From Myxococcaceae bacterium (GTDB lineage: Bacteria > Myxococcota > Myxococcia > Myxococcales > Myxococcaceae): 64,000 bases of DNA. The stretch lies in assembly GCA_016793095.1 (NCBI GenBank), contig JAEUJQ010000061.1:1-64000 (forward strand). Direction: 5' to 3'. This document shows, piece after piece, positions 27,166-33,868 of the stretch. Position numbers and translations under genes: made by a program. Each line of letters opens with the position of its first letter. Within the stretch, counting starts at the first letter, position 1. Below the pieces are notes generated by a model that worked only from the letters and a program-made list of their open reading frames with translations, had not been told where the DNA came from and searched no databases.

Positions 27166-29607
27166 TCAGTTGTCGTCGCTCACCATCTGCGACATGTCCG
27201 GTACGCCATCGCCGTTGGTGTCGACCTCGAACAGCATCGGCTGCCCCTGCCCGCCCCACGATCTGTAGTTCATGTAGATGGTGGCTGCGTTCGTGTAGCT
27301 GTTGCTGAGGTGGGTGAAGACCTGCTCGTCCGCCCCGATCCGGTACACCTGCACGCCGTACGCAGCCGTGCCGTCTGCCGCGTTGACATCGACGATCATC
27401 TCTCCGTTCGCCACATCGTTACGGAGGGTGATGGCCACACCGCCCGCCTCGGCGCCGGCGATGATCTGGAAGAGGTAGTCGGCGCCGTCGAGGCTGACGC
27501 CGAGCTCGACGACGGGCGTCTCCGTGCTGGTGGTGACGTAGACGACACTGCTGGGACCGCCCGAGAACTCGATCACGTCCGTCTGCCCGGGGTCGAGGCT
27601 CACGCCCTCGACGGCGAAGTAGTAGCCGGGCGCCGTCAGCGCCACGGACGCCTGGGTGGGCGCCGTCAGGTCGGTGCCATCGAGCCCTACGGTCAGCGGC
27701 GTCGTCAGCGGCAGGCGGAAGATGGGATCGAACTCGTCGTCCCACGTACTCGGGCCACGGCGAGACGAACCGAGCAGCGCGCCAGGGAGCGCGTTGACCC
27801 AGACGCCGGCGTCGTTGCGGAAGATCGACGGCGTGCCGGCGTCGCCCGCGTAGACGACGAGCTCTCCACCACCGGTGAGCTGGAGCTCGCGGTACGTCAC
27901 CGCCGAGCCACGCACCGTCTGGCCGTTCATCTCGACCGTGCCACAGAACGGGCACACTGGCGGCAACAGGCGTGAGTTGATCGGCGTGATGGTGAGGTTC
28001 TTCGAGACGGCATCGCCTTCGTAGACCTCCGAGGCAGTCTGCGGGTTCGGCGTCGCCTCATAGCGCCAGGTGTTCGCGATGGTGTCGATCTCCACGCCCT
28101 TGTCCGCGTTGGGGAAGTTGTTCTCGTAGAGCCTCACGCGCACCACTCCACCGTCGGCCGGCTCGATGGCGAACGGCGTGTTCGCGTGTCCACCGGTCCC
28201 GTCGCGCTTGTAGAGCCCGAAGGTGAACGACTGGCCGGCGTCCATGCCGACGGCGAGATCGTGGAGGATCTGGTTCGGCGTGCGCTGACCGCGCTGCTCC
28301 GACCCGAGCGTTGGTTGCGTGCCCTGCAACGCCCACCAGTAGGCGATCTCGCGCTGGAGCGGCGTGTTGGTCGTGATGTCGAGCCCGTAGCCGGCGTCGG
28401 CCCCGAAGGCCTGCGCGTTGAGGTACCCATGGCCGATCAGCGCGCTCATCACCGCCATGCCCTCGCAGTGACCGTTGGCCATCTCGGCGTTGGTCGTGTC
28501 CATCCACTGGCGCGCGGCCGGGATCAATTGACAGGTGCCGGCGTCAGGCTCGGCGCACACCCGCCTTCCGAACATGCGCTCGACCTCCACCTCGGACAGG
28601 TTCACGGCCATCCAGGGCGGCATCGCGGTCGAGTTGTTGTTGATGTAGTTGTCGAACGAGAACGAGTCGCGCTGGAAGACGAAGTCGAACGGGCCGAGGG
28701 GCACGGTCGGGGCGCCCCCGTCCACGGAGCCACTCAGGCAAGCCTGCCACGCGGTCGTTGCCTGAGCGCAGGTGTTCGGCGGCGCCAACGCCGCACCTGA
28801 GCAGGTGAACGGCGCGGTCGACGTGAGGTAGCACCGCAACAGCGACTGAAACGCGGGGGCGCAGTTCGCTGCCTGGCTCTGCGCCTGACCGCCCATGCAG
28901 TCGGCCAGGCAGGAGGAGGTGCAGCTCACCTGCGTCGCCGCCTTCGCGCAGCCGGCCGCGCAGGTCGAGGCAGCGTTCGCGCACGCCTCGTAGGCCGTGA
29001 AGGCGGCCTGGCAGGCCATGCCGGCCTCGAAGGAAGTGCCGTTGCACGACGCATTGCCAGGCGTGGCGAGGCACGCAGCGACAGCGCTGAACTGCGTCAT
29101 GCAGCCGAGCGTCGTGGCCTCGGCGGACGTCTCTGTGCAGTTGGAGGTGCAGTTCGCCGCACACGCAGGGAGCGCCGAGCACAGCATGGAGCACGACGGC
29201 GCCCCGCCCGCCGCACCGCCACCCATCGCGCCGCCGGCCGTCCCACCAGCCGTGCCGCCGGCCGTGGACCCACCGGCCGTCCCACCAGCCGTGCCGCCGG
29301 CCGTGGACCCACCGGCCGATCCACCTGCGTCGCCACCAGACGTCGAACCACCCGCCGTCGAACCGCCCGCCGTCGAACCGCCCGCCGTCGAACCACCCGC
29401 CGTCGAACCGCCCGCCGTCGAGCCACCCGCCGCCGAGCCACCCGCCGTCGAGCCACCCGCGGTCGAGCCACCAGCCGCCGAACCGCCAGCCGTCGAGGCG
29501 CCTCCGGCCGAGCCGCCACCCGTCATCATCATCGGATCTGGCTCAGGACAGGCAAGCAGCCCTGACGCGAACAAGACCATGGCCGTCCAGCGGCGACAGT
29601 TCATCAT
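27166..29607 (-). CDS. Large lipoprotein with GGSTA linker and papain-fold-like domain
   Basis: An 813-residue protein. ATG 29607 lies 9 nt from GGGAGGT. The signal peptide ends with lipobox LLAC (CPEPDP follows). Residues ~25-130 are a low-complexity Gly/Ser/Thr/Ala linker. A Cys-rich helical module (~130-280) with regularly spaced Cys follows. A domain (~330-560) then shows GHCEGMAV and, later, GGHANTPFAIEP and RLYENNFP, matching the Cys and His/Asn sites of papain-like or transglutaminase-like folds. The C-terminus is beta-rich and ends with a DTNGDGVPD calcium loop. It is probably an outer-membrane lipoprotein exposed at the surface, with peptidase or transglutaminase-type activity inferred. 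Divergent from nothing; followed by the 25837-27108 lipoprotein gene on the same strand. Confidence 0.8.
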   Translation of the reverse strand: MMNCRRWTAMVLFASGLLACPEPDPMMMTGGGSAGGASTAGGSAAGGSTAGGSTAGGSAAGGSTAGGSTAGGSTAGGSTAGGSTAGGSTSGGDAGGSAGGSTAGGTAGGTAGGSTAGGTAGGTAGGAMGGGAAGGAPSCSMLCSALPACAANCTSNCTETSAEATTLGCMTQFSAVAACLATPGNASCNGTSFEAGMACQAAFTAYEACANAASTCAAGCAKAATQVSCTSSCLADCMGGQAQSQAANCAPAFQSLLRCYLTSTAPFTCSGAALAPPNTCAQATTAWQACLSGSVDGGAPTVPLGPFDFVFQRDSFSFDNYINNNSTAMPPWMAVNLSEVEVERMFGRRVCAEPDAGTCQLIPAARQWMDTTNAEMANGHCEGMAVMSALIGHGYLNAQAFGADAGYGLDITTNTPLQREIAYWWALQGTQPTLGSEQRGQRTPNQILHDLAVGMDAGQSFTFGLYKRDGTGGHANTPFAIEPADGGVVRVRLYENNFPNADKGVEIDTIANTWRYEATPNPQTASEVYEGDAVSKNLTITPINSRLLPPVCPFCGTVEMNGQTVRGSAVTYRELQLTGGGELVVYAGDAGTPSIFRNDAGVWVNALPGALLGSSRRGPSTWDDEFDPIFRLPLTTPLTVGLDGTDLTAPTQASVALTAPGYYFAVEGVSLDPGQTDVIEFSGGPSSVVYVTTSTETPVVELGVSLDGADYLFQIIAGAEAGGVAITLRNDVANGEMIVDVNAADGTAAYGVQVYRIGADEQVFTHLSNSYTNAATIYMNYRSWGGQGQPMLFEVDTNGDGVPDMSQMVSDDN
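29222..29517 (-). repeat. 15-bp tandem coding repeat (GGSTA linker) on the minus strand
   Basis: Variants of GGCGGTTCGACGGCG, read on the minus strand, encode the linker of the 27166-29607 lipoprotein. The central part, about 29340-29420, is nearly perfect. The unit differs by one base from that at 1-117 and lies in inverted orientation relative to it. Confidence 0.9.
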
Positions 29608-29660
29608 GAGTGTGTGACCTCCCCGAGAGTGTCCGCAGTCTGCCATTGAGTGCGCTGCCT

Positions 29661-30287
29661 TCAACGCGAAAGAGGCGTGACGGGCGGCGCGGCGGCTTCA
29701 CCGGCACTGAAACCGAAGGCATTCTGAAGCACCCGCAAGAGCCGGTTGGCCGCGTCGTCCTGCGACGGCGGCACCCCTGCCACCAGCACCTCGCGGAACA
29801 GCTCGCCCTCGAGGGCGAAGTCCACCGTCAAGCAGCGCAGCGCTGGCCCCTGCTCCACCGCCTGCACCGCCTTCACGTCACGAAACGGCACCAGGAGCGT
29901 GCGCGGCCGGCCGGCGAAGGGCGTCGACAAATCGAGCCGCAGCGTCGAGGTCGCGAAGTTGACGACGAAGCCCCGCCTCCGCCGCTCGCGCCGCAGCAGC
30001 AGCGCGGAGCCGGCGAACGCCCCGGCGCTCGCGAGCAGGAAGGGCAGCGCGACGAGCTCTGACGCGACGCCGAGCAGGACCGCGCTCACCGCGAGCAGCG
30101 CCAGCGCGATCCCCACCAGCAGCGTCGGACGCGTCGTCGCGCGCGCGACCCCGGTCTCGCCGATCAGCATCGACGGCGCAAAGCGCAGCGTGATGTCTCC
30201 CAGCCGCGCGGGCGCGGGGTTGTCGGCGAGCGCCTTCCGGAAGTCGTGCACGGCTCCTGCAGCGTCGCGCAATCGGAGCGCCGGCAA
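29661..30287 (-). CDS. Hypothetical membrane protein with TM hairpin and PH-like tail (208 aa)
   Basis: A transmembrane hairpin (about residues 55-100: LLVGIALALLAVSAVLLG, LVALPFLLASAGAFAGSALLL) is followed by basic residues and a beta-rich domain (FVVNFATSTLRLDLS, TLLVPFRDVKAVQAVE), which looks PH-like and cytoplasmic. The start is uncertain: TTG 30287 sits 4 nt after the stop of the upstream lipoprotein gene and would rely on coupling; an internal GTG at 30251 is an alternative. The role is not recognised. Confidence 0.65.
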   Translation of the reverse strand: MPALRLRDAAGAVHDFRKALADNPAPARLGDITLRFAPSMLIGETGVARATTRPTLLVGIALALLAVSAVLLGVASELVALPFLLASAGAFAGSALLLRRERRRRGFVVNFATSTLRLDLSTPFAGRPRTLLVPFRDVKAVQAVEQGPALRCLTVDFALEGELFREVLVAGVPPSQDDAANRLLRVLQNAFGFSAGEAAAPPVTPLSR

Positions 30288-30291
30288 AAGC

Positions 30292-31530
30292 TCAGTTCAT
30301 CGTCACGCACACGGCGTTGCCCTTGTCAGCGTAGAAGCCAGCGTTCAGCGTCGCCGGGGTGCCCGCGACACAGAGGGTGAAGTTGAGCTGCAGGTTCTTG
30401 TTGCCATTCGAGACCTGGTAGCCGCTCGGGCGGAAGAGCGGGGCGCCTCCGCACCGCTGCACGTCGCAGATCTGCCCGTCGGTCCGGACGTAGTTGATCA
30501 GATCGGCCGGCAGCATCATGCCCGCCGCGGGGAAGTTGGTGCCTCCGAGCAAGACCGGCGCGGCGTAGAGCACGTGCGAGCCCGAGAAGGCGGTCGCGCT
30601 CGTGCAGAAGGCGGTGTCGTCGGTGCGATCGGTGACACTCACAGTGACGGGGCCGGCGTTCGCGGTGAGGCCGACCGGGTTCCAGAGCGTTGGCGTGGGC
30701 ACGCTGCTGAAGTTCGTGCAGCCGACACCGGTGCGCGGCGCCTCGCGGCACGCAGACGCCGCGCAGACGAGTCCATACACGCAGGTGTCCGGCTGCGGGT
30801 TCGCCAGCGAGCAGGCGGGCGGCGCGACACAACGTTGCGTGACGGGATCACAGATCTGCGAGGTGCACCCGCCGGGGACACAGGGTCCGGGTATTCCACC
30901 ATCGCTCATCACCCGGCACTGCCCGCTGGCCGCCTCGCAGCTCGTCCCTCCCGGGCAACTGGCGCCGGTGCACGGCGGCTCACACTGCTTCGTCGCGCTC
31001 TGGCAGATGAAGCTGGCCGCGGCGCGCGCGCACAGCGGGTCGGTGATGCACTGGCAGAAGGCCTTCTGCCCCGCGGCGTTCCCGGGCGGCAGGCCGCTGA
31101 ACGACGCACACGTCTTCGAGGAGTCAGGACAGTCGGTCGAGCTGGTGCACTCGGGGGTGCAGCGCCGCGTCACTGGATGACAGAGAGATCCGGTCGCGCA
31201 GTTCGCGTCGGTCACGCACCCGCCCGCCGAGCCACCGCCACCGGTGCCCCCGCCCGGAGCGCCACCGCCTGAGCTCCCTCCGCCCGTGCCGCCCACGTTC
31301 GACATGCACGTTCCAGCGCTGCACACCTCGGTCACCGCGCAGGCCCGGCAGCTGTTGCCACGCGTCCCACACGCGTTCGTGGACTGCCCCGACTGGCATC
31401 GCCCCGAGGCGTCGCAGCAGCCCAACGCGCACGTGCTCGGGTCGCAGTCACGTGGCCCGCCCGTTCCGCAGCCTGAGAGGCTCGTCATCGCCCACAGCAC
31501 GCCCGCCAACCAGAAGAGCCTGTTCGTCAT
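30292..31530 (-). CDS. Cys-rich lipoprotein, paralogue of the 32213-33277 product
   Basis: A 412-residue lipoprotein. The signal peptide ends with lipobox LSGC (residue ~21). It then has a Cys-rich N-terminal half with many CG..C and C..C.S..C modules and a GGG linker. A C-terminal ~150-residue domain (from CTNFSSVP to AGFYADKGNAVCVTMN) is clearly homologous to the end of the product encoded at 32213-33277. That shared domain contains NYVRTDGQI and a terminal GFYA-x-x-GN-x-VC. ATG 31530 is preceded by GAGGTG. Location is inferred to be outer membrane or cell surface; function unknown. It lies 4 nt upstream of the next minus-strand gene. Confidence 0.82.
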   Translation of the reverse strand: MTNRLFWLAGVLWAMTSLSGCGTGGPRDCDPSTCALGCCDASGRCQSGQSTNACGTRGNSCRACAVTEVCSAGTCMSNVGGTGGGSSGGGAPGGGTGGGGSAGGCVTDANCATGSLCHPVTRRCTPECTSSTDCPDSSKTCASFSGLPPGNAAGQKAFCQCITDPLCARAAASFICQSATKQCEPPCTGASCPGGTSCEAASGQCRVMSDGGIPGPCVPGGCTSQICDPVTQRCVAPPACSLANPQPDTCVYGLVCAASACREAPRTGVGCTNFSSVPTPTLWNPVGLTANAGPVTVSVTDRTDDTAFCTSATAFSGSHVLYAAPVLLGGTNFPAAGMMLPADLINYVRTDGQICDVQRCGGAPLFRPSGYQVSNGNKNLQLNFTLCVAGTPATLNAGFYADKGNAVCVTMN

Positions 31531-31575
31531 GTGCGCACCTCACCACAGCGAACCTTCGACCTCCACGACGCACGA

Positions 31576-31605
31576 AGGGCGGGCCCCCGTCTGGAGACCC
31601 GCCCT
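31576..31605 (-). terminator. GC-rich hairpin after the MORN-repeat gene
   Basis: A perfect 8-bp inverted repeat, AGGGCGGG / CCCGCCCT, with a 14-nt loop lies 28 nt past the stop at 31634. There is no clear T-tract, so it may act as a terminator or only stabilise the 3' end. Confidence 0.4.
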
Positions 31606-31633
31606 CGTGAACGTCATCGGACGTCGGGATCGG

Positions 31634-32134
31634 TTACTTCTTCACCGGCATGTCGTCCTTGAACTCGGTGGCCACTTCCTTGCCCTTGATCCACTCCTTC
31701 TGGACGCCCTGGCGCTTCCCGGCGACCCAGTTCTCCTCGAGGATCTTCTGGCCGGCGATCCACTGGGTGCGCTTGCCGCTCCAGAGATCGTTGTCGAAGG
31801 TGAGTTCCTCCAGCTTGCCGCCCTTCTCGTCGTACGCGATCCAGAGGCCGGTCCGCTTGCCCTCGAGGTAGGCGCCCTCGACGCGCTTCTGGCCCGACTT
31901 GTAGAGGCCGAGGTAGGGGCCGTGCATCAGGGGCTCACCGAGGCGGCCAGCCTTCGTGCAGAAGGTCGCCTCGAAGACCGTGTCCTTCCCGCCCGACTGC
32001 TTCGTGCCGGCCGGGCAGGCCAGCTGGGGGTCGCCAGGCAGCACGGGCGCCGGCTTCACCGTCGTACCAGCCTGCGCAAACGCCGCGAGAGGAGCCGCAA
32101 CAATCACCGCCATGATCGTCTTCTTGAAGTTCAT
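31634..32134 (-). CDS. Exported MORN-repeat (YwqK-like) protein
   Basis: A 166-residue protein with a signal peptide (MNFKKTIMAVIVAAPLAAFAQ). It then has a short Cys-containing segment (QLACPAGTKQSGG...FCTKAG) and at least three MORN-type repeats with GPYLGLYKSGQKRVEG, GKRTGLWIAYDEKGGK and GKRQGVQKEWIKGKE. MORN or YwqK-like repeats mediate binding to surfaces or proteins; no enzymatic motif is seen. It sits between two paralogous Cys-rich lipoproteins transcribed in the same direction. A periplasmic or surface location is inferred. Confidence 0.85.
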   Translation of the reverse strand: MNFKKTIMAVIVAAPLAAFAQAGTTVKPAPVLPGDPQLACPAGTKQSGGKDTVFEATFCTKAGRLGEPLMHGPYLGLYKSGQKRVEGAYLEGKRTGLWIAYDEKGGKLEELTFDNDLWSGKRTQWIAGQKILEENWVAGKRQGVQKEWIKGKEVATEFKDDMPVKK

Positions 32135-32212
32135 TTCGTGTCCTTGTCCTTGTGGTGAACCCGGCCAATCGCCGTTGCAGCTATCGACCGGGGTCGGGGT
32201 TTGGAATTCAAA

Positions 32213-33277
32213 TCACTGCAGCGTGGCGCAGACCGGGTTCCCGTTCTCCGCGTAGAAGCCCGCGACCAGCGTGGCCGGGACGGTGCCCATCACGCACAGG
32301 TTGAAGCGCAGGCGCAGGTTCTTGTTGTTGTTCGACAGGCCGCTCGAGTAGCCGGCGGTGGGGCGCGCCAGCATGCCCACACGGACGTCGATGATCTGGC
32401 CGTCGGTGCGGACGTAGTTGAGGAGGTTCGCGGGCACCATGTCGAGCATGGTGGGGAAGTTGGTGTTGCCGGCGTAGAGGTTCGCCTCGGCCGAGAAGTC
32501 GGCGCCGCGCGCGCCACAGAACAGCGGCATGTTGGCGTCCTTCGTGATCGACGCGAAGGAGTGCGTGACCGGCCCCTTGGGCGTCACGGTCGCCGGGTTC
32601 CAGGCCTTCGGGGTCGCGACCATGTCGAAGTTGCCGCAGGTGACGCCAGTGCGCGGGGCCTCGGCGCACGCCGCGCCCGAGCAGAACAGGCCGTAGACGC
32701 AGGTGTCAGGCTGGGCGTTCGCCGACGCGCACGCCGCAGCGGCCGCGCAGCGCGAGGTCGTGGGATCGCAGATCTGCCCGCCCATGCACGAGCCGGGGGT
32801 GCAGGCGGTCACGCCCGCGTCCATCCCGCCGTCCGTGCCGCCGTCGGTCGCCGCGCCGCCGCACTTGCCGGTGGCCGTGTCGCAGGTGAAGCCCGTGGGG
32901 CAGCCCGAGCTCGCGGTGCACTTGGCCGAGCAGACGAGGGTGGACTTGTCCTGACAGACCTGCCCAGCCACGCCGCGATCGCACAGCGCGTCGGTCGAGC
33001 ACTGGCAGAAGCCGCGCACGCCGCCGTCGCCGCCAGCCGAGGCGCCGGTGATGGTGGCGCACTTCTTCGCGGCATCCGGGCAGTCATTGGCCGAGGTACA
33101 GCCAGCGACGCACGACTTGAGGAGGGGGTGACAGACTTCGCCGGCCCCGGTGCACTGGCTGTCTGTCGTGCACGTCGTGGGCATCATCGTGTTGTTGTCG
33201 CCACAGCCTGCGAACCCGAACGCGAAGCCCGCGGCCACCGCGGCCGCGACCCAGATGCTGGTCTTCGTCTTCATCAT
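32213..33277 (-). CDS. Cys-rich lipoprotein, paralogue of the 30292-31530 product
   Basis: A 354-residue lipoprotein. ATG 33277 is chosen because GGGAG lies 9 nt upstream; ATG 33286 overlaps that site. The signal peptide ends with lipobox FAGC. Cys modules (CTTDSQCTGAGEVC, C.S.NDCPDAAKKC) resemble those of the paralogue, then a Gly/Asp linker. A C-terminal domain ends AGFYAENGNPVCATLQ. A sigma70-like promoter lies at 33332-33359. The function of this lipoprotein family is unknown; metal or redox binding through the Cys clusters is possible. Confidence 0.82.
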   Translation of the reverse strand: MMKTKTSIWVAAAVAAGFAFGFAGCGDNNTMMPTTCTTDSQCTGAGEVCHPLLKSCVAGCTSANDCPDAAKKCATITGASAGGDGGVRGFCQCSTDALCDRGVAGQVCQDKSTLVCSAKCTASSGCPTGFTCDTATGKCGGAATDGGTDGGMDAGVTACTPGSCMGGQICDPTTSRCAAAAACASANAQPDTCVYGLFCSGAACAEAPRTGVTCGNFDMVATPKAWNPATVTPKGPVTHSFASITKDANMPLFCGARGADFSAEANLYAGNTNFPTMLDMVPANLLNYVRTDGQIIDVRVGMLARPTAGYSSGLSNNNKNLRLRFNLCVMGTVPATLVAGFYAENGNPVCATLQ

Positions 33278-33331
33278 GTTGAACATCTCCCTGACTGCGT
33301 GGTGAGCCTTCGAAGTCCGAATGCGGGCGGC

Positions 33332-33359
33332 ACTCTAGGAACGCCCGATCCAGAGTCAA
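33332..33359 (-). promoter_or_regulatory. Candidate sigma70 promoter for the 32213-33277 lipoprotein gene
   Basis: On the minus strand TTGACT (33354-33359) and TAGAGT (33332-33337) are separated by 16 nt. The predicted start is near 33325, a 48-nt leader. The -35 half is part of the palindrome at 33355-33370. Confidence 0.5.
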
Positions 33360-33370
33360 CGAAAGTTGAC
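33355..33370. promoter_or_regulatory. Perfect palindrome GTCAAC-GAAA-GTTGAC
   Basis: A 6-bp perfect inverted repeat with a GAAA loop overlaps the -35 of the lipoprotein promoter. It could be an operator. It could also be a hairpin with a GNRA loop at the end of the gltJ-33484 transcript, 114 nt after the stop. Confidence 0.4.
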
Positions 33371-33483
33371 CGTCGCACTGACGCACAGACCGTGCCGCAC
33401 TTCACCCAGGAATCCACGACTGTTGTCAGTGGGAGCGCCCGCGCTCCACCCGCTGCTCCGACATCGTGGCCATGACGCCAGTG

Positions 33484-33867
33484 TCAGCCGGCGCGAAGCA
33501 GCCGCCACAGCACCACCGCGGCGAGGCTCAGCCCCGCGACCGAGAGCTGGATCAAGCCCAGGCGCACTCCCCAACGCGCGCGCCTCAAGCCAGCGGCGGG
33601 CGCAGCGTGCCGGGAGATGGCCCGCTCCTCGACCCTGCCTACGGCGATCGCGGCGATGGAGAGTGGGCCACAGCAGAGGAACCCTCCGAGCCCGAGGAGG
33701 AGCGAGACCGTGGCGCGGGCCGAGGCCTCGTGGGGCACGGCCGCGCACTCGGTGCACCAGGTCCGCTCGTCGCGAAGCACTGCGCAGTCGCCGCACACGA
33801 ACCTCCCGCAGCGCTCGCAGACGTCCACCGCGAGCACCCCGGCGTGCCGGCCACAGGTGGCGCTCAC
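33484..33867 (-). CDS. B-box-like zinc-finger membrane protein coupled to gltJ
   Basis: A 127-residue protein. The N-terminal 40 residues contain eight Cys/His (CGRHAG, CERCGRFVCGDC, TWCTEC), as in B-box-like zinc fingers. Two transmembrane regions follow (VSLLLGLGGFLCCGPLSIAAIAVG and LGLIQLSVAGLSLAAVVLW), like DUF4190-type proteins. GTG 33867 lies 1 nt after the gltJ stop, so the two are translationally coupled and this gene ends the gliding operon. A cytoplasmic zinc finger next to GltJ, which also has one, suggests a partner at the inner membrane; this is inference. Confidence 0.8.
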   Translation of the reverse strand: MSATCGRHAGVLAVDVCERCGRFVCGDCAVLRDERTWCTECAAVPHEASARATVSLLLGLGGFLCCGPLSIAAIAVGRVEERAISRHAAPAAGLRRARWGVRLGLIQLSVAGLSLAAVVLWRLLRAG

Positions 33868-33868
33868 C

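Noticed and set aside
29222-29517. Short regular repeats as a CRISPR array
   Set aside because: The 15-bp units are contiguous, in frame and encode a GGSTA linker; there are no spacers and no cas genes.
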